NCBI RefSeq assembly: GCF_900185645.1
Contig: NZ_FYAM01000025.1
Coordinates: 89,563-153,562 of the forward strand
Origin: Clostridium sp. BSD9I1
GTDB lineage: Bacteria; Bacillota; Clostridia; Clostridiales; Clostridiaceae
Reading direction: 5' to 3'
DNA length: 64,000 bases
The notes under the pieces were generated by a model, which saw only the letters and a program-made list of their open reading frames with translations, had not been told where the DNA came from and made no database searches. The translations under genes and the position numbers were made by a program. Every line of letters starts with the position of its first letter. Position 1 is the stretch's first letter. Positions 27,551 through 37,501 of this stretch are shown piece by piece.

Positions 27551-27579
27551 ATTATAAAAGAAATTTTAAAGAATTTCAA
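27551..27579 (-). promoter_or_regulatory. tRNA-Pro promoter
   Basis: On the minus strand, TTGAAA (27579-27574) and TATAAT (27556-27551) are 17 bases apart, 13 bases from the tRNA. Confidence 0.8.
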
Positions 27580-27584
27580 GAAGA

Positions 27585-27638
27585 AATTTTATTAAAAAAG
27601 AAAATTGGTGAAAACCAACTTTCTTTTTTAATAAAATT
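27585..27638 (-). terminator. Terminator of the small membrane protein gene
   Basis: A near-perfect 54-bp inverted repeat. The core is TTGGT-GAAA-ACCAA (27605-27618), flanked by AAAAAAGAAA and TTTCTTTTTT, the classical form of an intrinsic terminator. It isolates the upstream gene from tRNA-Pro. Confidence 0.85.
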
Positions 27639-27948
27639 ACTTTTTCTCTTTATCACCTATACCTCGAGTAGGAACTAGTGACATGACAAATCCAACTAAT
27701 ATAGAGACTAAAGCAGGTGCTATTACATTTATATAAGCAATAAACCTTGTTTTATAAAGTACTAACGCACTAACACTTGTTATTACTACAGTTATTAGAA
27801 AGATAGATATTACAAATTTAGCAAAGGAACTAAAGATTTTTTCATATATTTTATGGCGAGTAGGTCCACTTATTAGTTTTTTAAATAAAAAGTAAGATAT
27901 AAATATCAATACTATGTTTACAGCAGTAGAAATTAAAAAATTTCTCAC
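27637..27948 (-). CDS. Small membrane protein of unknown function
   Basis: 103 residues with three predicted membrane spans (about 5-23, 45-65 and 70-93) and a charged C-terminal tail GIGDKEKK. GTG 27948 follows AGGAGGTG by six bases; the GTG at 27957 lies inside that site. I do not recognise a family. It lies between murC and tRNA-Pro on the minus strand. Confidence 0.65.
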   Translation of the reverse strand: MRNFLISTAVNIVLIFISYFLFKKLISGPTRHKIYEKIFSSFAKFVISIFLITVVITSVSALVLYKTRFIAYINVIAPALVSILVGFVMSLVPTRGIGDKEKK

Positions 27949-28020
27949 GAAAAACACCTCCTAGTACTGTTATATTTATTGTTACCAGCTTAGAGGTGTT
28001 TTACACTTTTTATTTTTCAA

Positions 28021-29397
28021 TTATTTATTTAAAAAATCTTCTCCGATTTTATATACATCTCCTGCTCCAACTGTTAAGACTAAATCACCTTCATTTAAAG
28101 AACCATTTAGGTAAGTTAATATTTCTTCAAAGCTATGAAAGTTTTTGCAGTTTAAATTCTTTAACCTTAATGCATCACCAAGCATTAAAGAACTCACTAT
28201 CCCAGTATCTTTTTCTCTTGCTGCATAAATGTCTGCTAAGATTATTTCATCTGCATCATAAAAGCATTCAGTGAATTCATTAAATAAGGTTATAGTTCTT
28301 GTATAAGTATGGGGTTGAAAAATACATATAACTTTATTATTAGGATAATTTTTAGCAGCTTTTAGTGTAGCTTTGATTTCTGTAGGGTGATGTGCATAGT
28401 CATCTATAACTGTAATACCATTTTTAGTGCCTTTGAGTTCAAATCTTCTATGAGCACCGCCAAAGCTTTCAATTCCAAGTTTTATATCTTCATAAGGTAT
28501 ATCAAGTATAAGTGCTATGCATATACTTGATAGAGAATTTAAAAGATTGTGTTTGCCAGGTACATTTAAGTTTACTGAAAATAATTTATTGTTATTTTGA
28601 AATACATCAAAAGATGCACAAGCTTTTTCGTTATAAGTTATATTTTTAGCAACTACGTCACCCTTGTCTATTCCGTAAGTTAATATATTGGCATTACAAG
28701 CTTGTAATACTGGCTCCATATGAGGATCTTCAGCATAAGCAACTAAGTAACCTTCTTGTGGTATAAGCTTTGCAAATTTTACAAATGTATCTTGTATATC
28801 TTGTATATCTTTATAATAATCTAAGTGGTCAGCATCGATGTTTAGGATTGTACCTATATAAGGATAAAACTTTAAAAATGAAGCCTTATACTCGCAAGCT
28901 TCTGTTATAAAATATTCGCTTTTTCCTGTTCTTACATTTCCGTTTATAATATCTAAATTGCCACCAACCAATATAGTAGGATCCAAATCAGCCTTTAGAC
29001 ATATATGGGTTATCATGGATGTAGTTGTAGTTTTACCATGAGTTCCAGATATAGCTATATTGTATTTATGACCTTTCATAAGCTTTCCTAAAAACTCTGC
29101 TCTATCCATTAAAGGTATATTAAGTTCTTTTGCTTTTATAAGTTCTGGATTATCTTCAGAAATCGCTGCAGTATATACTATCAAGCCTGCATGTTCAACA
29201 TTTTTGGATTCATGGCCTATATAAACTTTTGCACCTATGGATTCAAGTTTGTCAGTTATATTAGATTTATTCATATCTGATCCTGATACAATATAATTTT
29301 TTTCTAAAAGTATCTCAGCGAGACCGCTCATACTTATTCCACCTATACCTATAAAGTGTATAGGTTTGTCTTTGTATTTTTCTAAATCAAGTAGCAA
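28021..29397 (-). CDS. murC: UDP-N-acetylmuramate--L-alanine ligase MurC
   Basis: 458 residues, the usual MurC length. Adds L-alanine to UDP-MurNAc with ATP. N-terminal Rossmann motif [15 protein letters not shown], central ATP loop [10 protein letters not shown] (about 113-122) and the C-terminal domain with [12 protein letters not shown] 29397 is chosen as start, nine bases after GAGGAG; a longer frame to 29445 lacks a binding site. murC stands apart from murD, which is at 62.2 kb in this window. Confidence 0.95.
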   Translation of the reverse strand: MLLDLEKYKDKPIHFIGIGGISMSGLAEILLEKNYIVSGSDMNKSNITDKLESIGAKVYIGHESKNVEHAGLIVYTAAISEDNPELIKAKELNIPLMDRAEFLGKLMKGHKYNIAISGTHGKTTTTSMITHICLKADLDPTILVGGNLDIINGNVRTGKSEYFITEACEYKASFLKFYPYIGTILNIDADHLDYYKDIQDIQDTFVKFAKLIPQEGYLVAYAEDPHMEPVLQACNANILTYGIDKGDVVAKNITYNEKACASFDVFQNNNKLFSVNLNVPGKHNLLNSLSSICIALILDIPYEDIKLGIESFGGAHRRFELKGTKNGITVIDDYAHHPTEIKATLKAAKNYPNNKVICIFQPHTYTRTITLFNEFTECFYDADEIILADIYAAREKDTGIVSSLMLGDALRLKNLNCKNFHSFEEILTYLNGSLNEGDLVLTVGAGDVYKIGEDFLNK

Positions 29398-29500
29398 TTT
29401 GCTCAACTCCTCGTAAATTTCATTCCATCTAATAATTATATACAAAAAAGCATTAAAAAAACACTTAAAAAATTTTTTATTTTTACTATATCATTGATTA

Positions 29501-29518
29501 TATTCTATTTTTAGAATA
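29501..29518. promoter_or_regulatory. Inverted repeat between murC and purR
   Basis: TATTCTA and TAGAATA around TTTT, 65 bases upstream of purR and 104 upstream of murC. Could be an operator. I can name no factor. Confidence 0.3.
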
Positions 29519-29582
29519 GAATATGAATAATAGGAAATATTTAATAAAGAATAATCGTAATTAATATAGTTAGGTGATATAT

Positions 29583-30401
29583 ATGGAAAAATTTACACGA
29601 AATCAAAGAATTTCTGCTATTACTAAAATACTTATAGAAAATCCCAATAAGATAATAAACTTGAATAGATTTACTGAAATGTTTAATGCCGCGAAATCTA
29701 CTGTAAGCGAAGATTTAATTGCAATAAAGGAAATTTTATTAAAGCTTTCTTTGGGGAGAATAGAAACTATACCAGGGGCAGCTGGTGGAGTAAGATACAT
29801 AGGAGGAGTTTCTGAGGAAGAAAGTCTAAAATTTGCTGAAGAATTATGCATGATTTTAAAAGATAGAGAAAGAATAATACCAGGGAATTTTCTCTACGTT
29901 ACAGATTTAATGTTTAATCCGGATGTAATTAGTAAAGCTGGAAAAATATTAGCATCTTCATTTAATAATAAAGGTGTAAATTATGTAGTGACTGTAGAAA
30001 CCAAAGGTATTCCGTTAGCTTATGAAGTGGCTAAAATGCTTGGGGTTCAATTAGTAGTTGTGAGAAGGGAAAATAAGGTGACAGAAGGACCGACAGTGAG
30101 TATAAATTATGTATCAGGTTCTACTAATAGAATACAAAACATGACTTTATCTAAAAGAACTATTAATAAGGGAAGTAATTGTATTTTTATTGATGATTTT
30201 ATGAAAGCTGGTGGAACTGCCCTTGGAATAATGAATTTACTAAAAGAATTTGAAAGTAATTTGGTAGGCATTGGTGTACTTATAGATAATATAGAAATGG
30301 ATAAAAAGTTAGTAGATAATTATGTATCCATTATTGAGTTTGAAGGATTAGATGGAGAAGATAATGCTATCTTAAATGTATCCAAAAAGATAAGAATGTA
30401 A
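29583..30401 (+). CDS. purR: Pur operon repressor PurR
   Basis: 272 residues. N-terminal winged helix (about 1-75) and a C-terminal phosphoribosyltransferase-like domain with the PRPP loop FIDDFMKAGGTA (about 202-213). In Bacillus PurR represses purine genes and PRPP releases it from DNA. ATG 29583 is preferred to GTG 29574, which is part of the AGGTGAT binding site. It opens the conserved purR-spoVG-glmU-prs block, where PRPP synthesis (prs) is nearby. Confidence 0.95.
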   Translation: MEKFTRNQRISAITKILIENPNKIINLNRFTEMFNAAKSTVSEDLIAIKEILLKLSLGRIETIPGAAGGVRYIGGVSEEESLKFAEELCMILKDRERIIPGNFLYVTDLMFNPDVISKAGKILASSFNNKGVNYVVTVETKGIPLAYEVAKMLGVQLVVVRRENKVTEGPTVSINYVSGSTNRIQNMTLSKRTINKGSNCIFIDDFMKAGGTALGIMNLLKEFESNLVGIGVLIDNIEMDKKLVDNYVSIIEFEGLDGEDNAILNVSKKIRM

Positions 30402-30437
30402 AATATTCTAAAAATTATATATTTTTTTAAAAAATAA

Positions 30438-30464
30438 GAAGGAAAAATACAAAACGTAGAGAAT
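30438..30464 (+). promoter_or_regulatory. Sigma-H-type promoter of spoVG
   Basis: GAAGGAAAA (30438-30446), an 11-base spacer and AGAGAAT (30458-30464) fit the sigma-H consensus RNAGGAWWW-N11/12-RNNGAAT exactly. In Bacillus spoVG is a textbook sigma-H gene. Confidence 0.8.
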
Positions 30465-30477
30465 ATTATTATCATAA

Positions 30478-30783
<306 letters not shown>

Positions 30784-30788
30784 AAAGG

Positions 30789-30811
30789 AGGAGTATTAGT
30801 ACTCCTTTTTA
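30789..30811 (+). terminator. Terminator of spoVG
   Basis: AGGAGTA-TTAG-TACTCCT followed by TTTTT, directly after the stop codon. Confidence 0.9.
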
Positions 30812-30937
30812 TTTTGTCAAATTTTCTGAATATGCTCGGCAATGTTGCAATTGATATGCATATAAAATATAATAATAGGTAAGAAGTTATATTATTATAT
30901 ATAATAATGTAAAAATGTGCCTATAAGAGGTGGTAAA

Positions 30938-32308
30938 ATGTATAATTGTGCTATAATATTAGCTGCTGGTGAAGGAAAAAGAATGAAATCAAGCTTACCA
31001 AAGGTACTTCACAAAGTGTGCGGAAAAGAAATGGTTAATCATGTAATAGATACCTTAAAAGAGGCAGAAGTAGATGACATAAATGTAATCGTTGGAAAAG
31101 GAGCAGATGAAGTAAAAAACGACACTTCATCTAGAAAAGTTTCATATTCATTTCAAGATAAGCAGCTAGGGACAGGTCATGCAGTAAAATGCGCAAAGGA
31201 CTTTTTAAAGGGTAAGGAAGGCACTGTAGCTATATTTACAGGGGATGCCCCACTTATTACATCTAATACAATAAAAAATCTAATTTCTTTCCATGAAAAA
31301 GATCAATATAAAGCAACTATACTTACTTCTATTGTGAGCGATCCAACAGGATATGGAAGAATAATAAGAGAAGAAAATGAAGAAGTAGGGAAAATAGTAG
31401 AACATAAGGATTGTAATAACGAAGAATTAAAAGTAAATGAAATAAATGCAGGTATGTATTGTTTTGATATACATGAACTTTTAGGAAGTTTGGAATTATT
31501 GTCAAATAATAATTCTCAAGGAGAATACTACTTAACTGATGTAATTGAAATATTAAAAAGTAAAGGATTTAAGGTTGGTGCATTACCAGTAGAATTTGAA
31601 GAGACTATGGGTGTAAATTCTAGAGTTCAATTATCTGAAGTAGAAAGTATTATGAGAAGAAGAATAAATAATAGACATATGGAAAATGGTGTTACTTTAA
31701 TAGATCCAAATAACACATATATTGAACCTGGAGTAATAATTGGAAATGACACGATTATTTACCCGGGAAATGTAATTGGAGGAAGTACTATCATAGGTCA
31801 AGAATGTATATTATATCCTAATTCTAGAATTCAAAGTAGTACTATTGGCGATAAAGTAACTATACAAAATTCAGTTATACTGGAAAGTAGTATAGGAGAA
31901 AATACTACAGTAGGTCCTTTTGCATATATAAGACCAGAAAGTAGAATAGGAAAGTCTGCAAGAATAGGAGATTTCGTAGAAATAAAGAAATCTATTATTG
32001 GAGATAATACTAAAGTTTCACACTTAACATACATAGGAGATGCAGAGGTAGGTAGTAAGTGTAATTTTGGATGTGGTACAGTTGTAGTGAATTATGATGG
32101 TAGTAAGAAATATAAGACTATTATAGGGAACAATGTATTCATAGGATGCAATACTAACCTAGTAGCGCCTATAGAAGTAAAAGATAATTCTTATATAGCT
32201 GCAGGTTCAACAATTACTGAAAATGTACCAGAAGATGCGTTAGCTATTGCCAGAGCAAAACAAGTAAATAAGGAACAATGGGTAATTAAAAAAGGATTTA
32301 GTAAATAA
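30938..32308 (+). CDS. glmU: Bifunctional GlmU (GlcN-1-P acetyltransferase / UDP-GlcNAc pyrophosphorylase)
   Basis: 456 residues, full length. Acetylates glucosamine-1-phosphate and couples it to UTP, feeding MurA. N-terminal nucleotidyltransferase domain with [18 protein letters not shown] (about 8-25), then a C-terminal left-handed beta-helix with hexapeptide repeats (about 255-440). ATG 30938 after AGAGGTGG; an upstream GTG (30917) has no binding site. prs follows after 19 bases, so the two are an operon. Confidence 0.97.
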   Translation: MYNCAIILAAGEGKRMKSSLPKVLHKVCGKEMVNHVIDTLKEAEVDDINVIVGKGADEVKNDTSSRKVSYSFQDKQLGTGHAVKCAKDFLKGKEGTVAIFTGDAPLITSNTIKNLISFHEKDQYKATILTSIVSDPTGYGRIIREENEEVGKIVEHKDCNNEELKVNEINAGMYCFDIHELLGSLELLSNNNSQGEYYLTDVIEILKSKGFKVGALPVEFEETMGVNSRVQLSEVESIMRRRINNRHMENGVTLIDPNNTYIEPGVIIGNDTIIYPGNVIGGSTIIGQECILYPNSRIQSSTIGDKVTIQNSVILESSIGENTTVGPFAYIRPESRIGKSARIGDFVEIKKSIIGDNTKVSHLTYIGDAEVGSKCNFGCGTVVVNYDGSKKYKTIIGNNVFIGCNTNLVAPIEVKDNSYIAAGSTITENVPEDALAIARAKQVNKEQWVIKKGFSK

Positions 32309-32327
32309 TTCTAAGGAGGTCTTTCTA

Positions 32328-33287
32328 ATGATAAGCCACGGAAAAAGTATTAAGATTTTTAGCGGTAATTCACATCCTGAGCTTGCAAAGGATATAGCAG
32401 AAATTTTAGGAGTGCCGCTAGGAGATGCAAGGGTAGGTAAATTTAGTGATGGAGAAATATGTGTAGACATCAATGAAACAGTTAGAGGTATAGATGCATT
32501 TATAATTCAGTCTACTAATGATCCAGTAAATGATAATTTAATGGAGCTTTTAATCATGATAGATGCATTTAAGAGAGCATCAGCAGGAAGAATAACAGCA
32601 GTTATTCCTTACTACGGATATGCAAGACAGGATAGAAAAGCTAAAGCTAGAGATCCAATTACTTCAAAGCTTGTTGCAGATCTTTTAACTGCAGCAGGAG
32701 CAGATAGAGTTTTAACTATGGACTTACATGCGGCTCAAATCCAAGGGTATTTTGATATACCAGTAGATCACTTATTAGGCGTTCCTATACTTGGAAAATA
32801 CTTTGCTCAAAATGGATTTGATCAAAGAGATGATGTTGTAGTTGTTTCTCCAGATTTAGGTAGTGTTACTAGAGCAAGAAAGTTTGCTGATAGAATTCAT
32901 GCACCAATTGCAATAATAGATAAGAGAAGACCAAAACCAAATGTATCAGAAATTATGCACATAATCGGAGATATAAAAGATAAAACTTGCATACTAGTTG
33001 ATGATATGATAGATACAGCAGGAACTATTACTAATGGAGCTAGTGCATTGATGAAAATGGGAGCTAAAGAAGTATATGCTTGTTGTACTCATTCCGTATT
33101 ATCAGGTCCTGCTATAGAGAGAATAAATGAATCTGTTATAAAAGAATTTATAATGTTAAATACTATAGCCCTTCCTGAAAATAAGAAGAGTGATAAGTTT
33201 AAGATGTTATCTGTAGCTCCTGTATTTGCAGAAGCTATAAGAAGAATATATGAAGAAATATCAGTAAGTAAATTATTCGAAGAATAG
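32328..33287 (+). CDS. prs: Ribose-phosphate pyrophosphokinase
   Basis: 319 residues. Makes PRPP from ribose-5-phosphate and [21 protein letters not shown] (about 130-147) and the PRPP-binding loop [12 protein letters not shown] (about 223-234) are diagnostic of class I PRPP synthases. ATG after AAGGAGG. Cotranscribed with glmU and followed by a long hairpin. PRPP is both the signal for PurR and a substrate for Hpt, both encoded in this window. Confidence 0.98.
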   Translation: MISHGKSIKIFSGNSHPELAKDIAEILGVPLGDARVGKFSDGEICVDINETVRGIDAFIIQSTNDPVNDNLMELLIMIDAFKRASAGRITAVIPYYGYARQDRKAKARDPITSKLVADLLTAAGADRVLTMDLHAAQIQGYFDIPVDHLLGVPILGKYFAQNGFDQRDDVVVVSPDLGSVTRARKFADRIHAPIAIIDKRRPKPNVSEIMHIIGDIKDKTCILVDDMIDTAGTITNGASALMKMGAKEVYACCTHSVLSGPAIERINESVIKEFIMLNTIALPENKKSDKFKMLSVAPVFAEAIRRIYEEISVSKLFEE

Positions 33288-33301
33288 AACTTTGATATTT
33301 A

Positions 33302-33342
33302 TAAGAGGCATATATTACGAGTGACCGTAATATATGCCTCTT
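33302..33342 (+). terminator. Long hairpin after prs
   Basis: TAAGAGGCATATATTACG (33302-33319) pairs with 33325-33342 around five bases. The following bases are TTTA-poor, so it may be a terminator or a 3'-end stabiliser. Confidence 0.6.
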
Positions 33343-33462
33343 AAAATTTATTTAAAAATATAAACTTTAGTAAAGAATTTGTAACAATTTAAATATATAC
33401 TATTAATAGTGTTATAGTGTATGATAAATTTAAAATATAAAATATGGTAGGAGGAGCATAAA

Positions 33463-34152
33463 ATGATGGACGGTAAAATAGCAAAGGTATTGGTAGTAGA
33501 TGATGATAATAATATTTGTGAAGTGATAAAAATGTACCTGGAAAATGCGGGATATGAAGTTAGGGTAAGTAATGACGGAAAAGAAGCACAGGAAGCCTTT
33601 TTAGAGTATAAGCCAGAGTTGGTATTGTTAGATATAATGCTCCCTCATATAGATGGAGTAGATGTACTTAAGTGGATAAGAAAAGATTCTGAAGTTCCTG
33701 TAATAATGCTAACAGCAAAAGGGGAGACTTTTGATAAGGTTTTAGCATTAGAACTAGGAGCAGATGATTATATAGTAAAACCCTTTGAGCCTAAGGAATT
33801 ACTTGCGAGAATTAAAGCAGTTCTTAGAAGATATAGTTCGGAAAATGAAAATAAAGAAATACTAAAGTTTGAAGATTTAATAGTTGACAGCAATTCTTAT
33901 AATGTAATATACAAGGGTGAGGAAGTAAAAATGCCTCCAAAGGAATTCGAACTTTTACACTACTTGGCAAGCAACAAAAATAGAGTTTTTACAAGGGAGC
34001 AACTACTATGTGAAGTATGGGGATATGATTATCCTGGAGACTCTAGAACTGTAGATGTTCATGTTAAGAGGCTGAGGGAAAAACTTCAAGGTGGATTTAA
34101 TTGGAGTATAGAAACCGTTTGGGGCGTTGGATATAAGTTTGAGGTGAAATAA
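33463..34152 (+). CDS. OmpR-family response regulator
   Basis: 229 residues. Receiver domain with acidic pocket DDD (13-15), phosphorylation site Asp57 (LLDIMLP) and Lys106 (IVKPFEP). The C-terminal winged helix (about 130-229) has TVDVHVKRLREKL, typical of OmpR/PhoB DNA-binding domains. Start ATG 33463 (a second ATG follows directly) after AGGAGGAG. Three bases separate it from the histidine kinase gene. The pair with HtrA resembles envelope-stress systems (WalRK- or CssRS-like), but the exact orthologue is not certain. Confidence 0.92.
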   Translation: MMDGKIAKVLVVDDDNNICEVIKMYLENAGYEVRVSNDGKEAQEAFLEYKPELVLLDIMLPHIDGVDVLKWIRKDSEVPVIMLTAKGETFDKVLALELGADDYIVKPFEPKELLARIKAVLRRYSSENENKEILKFEDLIVDSNSYNVIYKGEEVKMPPKEFELLHYLASNKNRVFTREQLLCEVWGYDYPGDSRTVDVHVKRLREKLQGGFNWSIETVWGVGYKFEVK

Positions 34153-34155
34153 GAA

Positions 34156-35571
34156 ATGAAAAAGGGACTTTTCCCTAAAATGGTAGCTACCTTTACTGCT
34201 ATTATAGCAGTTAGTTTCATAGTAACAGCTGCATTCTTGTCTTATTGGTTTGAAGGCTACTATTTTAATGAAAGAAAAAAACAGTTAACTAATGAATCAC
34301 AATTTATAAGTGAAAGTGCCATAAAGTATTTAGAAGGAAATGCTACTCATGAAAGAATTGAAGAGATGATTAGCAATATTGGCAGTTATTTATCTACCAG
34401 TATATGGCTTACGGATAACTATGGAATAGTATATAGTGTTTCAAATGATGAACATAAAAGGATAATAGGGAAACAAGTGCTTACAGATGAATTAAGTGAT
34501 CTTAGAAGTGGAAACAGTATAGAAAAAAGGGATATGTCATCAGATATATTTCCAATGCAAGTACACACTTTTATAATTCCTATTTTTCATAGTAATGTAT
34601 TTAAAGGCTCTATAATTATGCATACTTCACTTAACGAAATTAAGGAGCCCCTAGAAAGGGTTTATGAAATAATATGGCTAGCTGCAATACTTGCTATAAT
34701 GGGATCAGGATTTATTATTTATTATTTTTGCCAAAAGATAATTATAAAGCCCCTTGGGAAAATAAACTATGTAGCGGACAAGATTTCTAAGGGTGAAGTT
34801 GAAAAAAGAGTACACTTAAACTCCAAAGATGAAATTGGAATTCTTGCAGAATCATTTAATACCATGGCAGAATCTCTTGAGAAAATAGAGGAAAATAGGA
34901 GAGAGTTTATATCCAATGTATCTCATGAGATAAGAACTCCATTAACTTCTATAAAAGGATTTATAGGAGCTATATTAGATGGGGTAATACCGAGGGAAAA
35001 GGAAAGTTACTATCTTTCGTTGGCTCAGGATGAAACGCAAAGACTTGCAAGACTTGTGAATGATCTTTTAGATCTTTCTGCAATTGAAGCAGGAGAACTT
35101 AAGCTTAATATAGGAGATGTAAACATAAGTGAGATAATAAGGATCACTATTATAAAACTAGAAAATAAGATAAAAGGAAAAGATTTGAATGTAGAAGTGT
35201 ATTTAGATGATGAAGATTTACATGTAATAGGTGATAAAGATAGACTTACTCAAGTGGTTACAAACTTAGTAGATAATGCAATAAAGTATTCTAATCAGTC
35301 CGGATTAATGCAAGTGAATACTAAAGTTAGAAATAATAAGGTACATGTTTCAATTTATAATAGTGGGCCGCGCATACCTGAAGAGGACATTAAAAACATA
35401 TGGTCAAGATTTTATAAGGCTGATAAAGCTAGATCTTCTAAAGTTAGTACGGGATTAGGACTTTCTATTGTACGAAGCATATTAACTCAGCTAGGTGAAG
35501 ATATTTGGGCTAGAAATAGACCTGAAGGAGGAGTAGAATTCACATTTACGCTAAAGTTAAATAAACAATAA
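34156..35571 (+). CDS. Membrane sensor histidine kinase
   Basis: 471 residues: membrane spans at about 8-30 and 172-193 around a 140-residue extracytoplasmic sensor, then HAMP (about 194-245), a HisKA dimerisation helix with the phospho-accepting His257 (NVSHEIRTPL), and a HATPase domain with VDNAIKYS (N box) and TGLGLSIV (G2 box). The partner of the response regulator just upstream, with which it is translationally coupled. The signal is unknown; the envelope location and the HtrA gene downstream suggest cell-wall or misfolding stress. Confidence 0.92.
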   Translation: MKKGLFPKMVATFTAIIAVSFIVTAAFLSYWFEGYYFNERKKQLTNESQFISESAIKYLEGNATHERIEEMISNIGSYLSTSIWLTDNYGIVYSVSNDEHKRIIGKQVLTDELSDLRSGNSIEKRDMSSDIFPMQVHTFIIPIFHSNVFKGSIIMHTSLNEIKEPLERVYEIIWLAAILAIMGSGFIIYYFCQKIIIKPLGKINYVADKISKGEVEKRVHLNSKDEIGILAESFNTMAESLEKIEENRREFISNVSHEIRTPLTSIKGFIGAILDGVIPREKESYYLSLAQDETQRLARLVNDLLDLSAIEAGELKLNIGDVNISEIIRITIIKLENKIKGKDLNVEVYLDDEDLHVIGDKDRLTQVVTNLVDNAIKYSNQSGLMQVNTKVRNNKVHVSIYNSGPRIPEEDIKNIWSRFYKADKARSSKVSTGLGLSIVRSILTQLGEDIWARNRPEGGVEFTFTLKLNKQ

Positions 35572-35643
35572 CATTATGCTATGAAATTGTATGTAAGTAG
35601 TAACATATAATAATTATTATATTTTTGGAGGGCGTAACTACAG

Positions 35644-36789
35644 ATGGATGATTATAAATATGATAAAGTAACTGATGTGAGTTTTGAAGAGGTAGATTCA
35701 AGAAATGGTAATATTAAATTTAAAAAGAAGAATAGATACAGTAGTGAAATTTTCAAACTTATAGCAATAATAGTGATCTCATCTTTATCTGGGGCAGTGG
35801 GGGGAGCTTATATAGTTCAGAAATATCAAGCTACTCAAAGTAACAAAGGGAATGCTATAATTCAGCAAACTCAGGTATCTACCAAGGAAGTGCCTAAAAA
35901 TGCAATAACAAATGTAGCTGAAACTGTAGGACCTGCTGTAGTTGGTATAAATAATAAAGGAGAAACTTTTTGGGGAGATATAGAGCAAGGAAGTGGGTCA
36001 GGAATAATATTTGAACCTAATGGATATATAGTAACGAATTACCATGTTATAAGTGGGGCATCTAAGGTAACTGTAAAACTATCTACTGGAAAGGTTTTTC
36101 CGGCTAAGCTAGTAGCTGCAGATCAAAGATCGGATTTAGCAATCATTAAGATAGAGGCTACTAATTTGCCAGCTGCTAAGTTTGGAGATTCCTCTAAGGT
36201 AAGAGTAGGAGATTTAGCAATTGCTATAGGTAATCCATTAGGGGAAGAATTTGCAGGGTCTGTTACCTCAGGAATTATAAGTGCACTAAATAGAGAGATG
36301 CAATATGATGGAGCTATATATAAGGTGTTACAGACAGACGCTGCAATAAATCCAGGTAATAGTGGAGGAGCTCTTTGTAATGAAAATGGAGAGGTAATAG
36401 GAATAAATAGCTTAAAGATAGGATCAGAGGCTAATGCAGAGGGCATGGGCTTTGCTATCGCAAGTAATGAAGCTAAAGCTATTATTGATTCACTTATGAA
36501 CTATGGTAAGGTTAAAAGACCAGCATTAGGTGTAATAGGGCAGGCTGTAAATTATAAAAATGGCGAGGTTAAGGGGTTTTATGTAAGCGAAGTTATAAAG
36601 GGTTCAGGAGCTAGTAATGCAGGAATAAAGCCAACAGATATAATAACAGAAGTAGAGAAGACTAAAATTAGTTCTTATGAAGATCTAGCAGGTGCATTAG
36701 ATAACCATAAAATTGGAGATACTGTATCAATAAAAATATGGAGAAGTGGCAATACTATAACAAAGAACTTAATTCTTTCAGAAATGTAG
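35644..36789 (+). CDS. htrA: HtrA/DegP-like serine protease, membrane-anchored
   Basis: 381 residues. One N-terminal membrane span (about 38-58), then a trypsin-like domain with the triad His134 (TNYHVI), Asp164 (SDLAII) and Ser240 (NPGNSGGAL), and one C-terminal PDZ domain (about 290-378). HtrA proteases degrade or refold damaged proteins outside the membrane. The ATG follows GGAGGG. It lies 72 bases after the two-component system, so it is probably a target or co-transcribed member of that system. Confidence 0.95.
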   Translation: MDDYKYDKVTDVSFEEVDSRNGNIKFKKKNRYSSEIFKLIAIIVISSLSGAVGGAYIVQKYQATQSNKGNAIIQQTQVSTKEVPKNAITNVAETVGPAVVGINNKGETFWGDIEQGSGSGIIFEPNGYIVTNYHVISGASKVTVKLSTGKVFPAKLVAADQRSDLAIIKIEATNLPAAKFGDSSKVRVGDLAIAIGNPLGEEFAGSVTSGIISALNREMQYDGAIYKVLQTDAAINPGNSGGALCNENGEVIGINSLKIGSEANAEGMGFAIASNEAKAIIDSLMNYGKVKRPALGVIGQAVNYKNGEVKGFYVSEVIKGSGASNAGIKPTDIITEVEKTKISSYEDLAGALDNHKIGDTVSIKIWRSGNTITKNLILSEM

Positions 36790-36826
36790 AAACAAAACTA
36801 ATAATTAAATAAAACAGGGGATTATT

Positions 36827-36863
36827 ATAATAAAGAGGCTTTAAGGTCTCTTTATTATTTATT
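36827..36863 (+). terminator. Terminator after htrA
   Basis: ATAATAAAGAG (36827-36837) and CTCTTTATTAT (36848-36858), followed by TTATTTT. Confidence 0.75.
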
Positions 36864-36917
36864 TTACCTAGTGTAATATATTTATTAGCGCATTATTTAA
36901 ATTATGGAGGAAATAAC

Positions 36918-37481
36918 ATGTATCTAATAGTTGGACTAGGAAATCCAGGAAGAGAATATGAACACACAAGACATAATGTAGGGTTTGATTCTATAGACAA
37001 GATAAGCAGTAGGTATAACATAGATTTAAACAGGACAAAATTTAAAGGAATGTATGGAGAAGGTTTTATAAATGGTGAAAAGGTTATTTTACTAAAACCT
37101 CTTACATATATGAATTTAAGTGGAGAAAGTGTTGGAGAAATAGCAAACTTTTATAAAATAAAAAGTGAAAATATAATAGTAATATATGATGATGTGGATT
37201 TAGAGGTCGGAAGAATTAGAATAAGAAAAAAAGGTAGTTCAGGAGGCCATAATGGTATAAAAAGTATACTTTATCACTTAGTAAATGAAGATTTTACAAG
37301 AATAAAATTAGGTGTAGGAAAAGCGGAAAGGGATATGATTTCCCATGTGCTTGGGAAATTTAATGTAGAGGATAGGGAAAAAGTCGAGGGAGTATTAAAT
37401 TGCACTTTAGATATAGTAGACACGATTATTAAGGAAGGTGCAGACAGTGCCATGAACAAGTATAATAATTTTAAGGCATAG
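36918..37481 (+). CDS. pth: Peptidyl-tRNA hydrolase
   Basis: 187 residues, full length. Releases peptides from stalled peptidyl-tRNA. Signature GLGNPGREYEHTRHNVGF (6-23) contains the catalytic His19. KPLTYMNLSGES and GGHNGIKSI are also present. ATG after GGAGG. It is 20 bases ahead of mfd, the conserved pth-mfd pair of Firmicutes. Confidence 0.98.
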   Translation: MYLIVGLGNPGREYEHTRHNVGFDSIDKISSRYNIDLNRTKFKGMYGEGFINGEKVILLKPLTYMNLSGESVGEIANFYKIKSENIIVIYDDVDLEVGRIRIRKKGSSGGHNGIKSILYHLVNEDFTRIKLGVGKAERDMISHVLGKFNVEDREKVEGVLNCTLDIVDTIIKEGADSAMNKYNNFKA

Positions 37482-37501
37482 TAGTTATTGAGGTGAAATA
37501 A

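Noticed and set aside
27481..27678. Plus-strand 65-codon open frame
   Set aside because: It begins inside the complement of tRNA-Pro and runs through a terminator.
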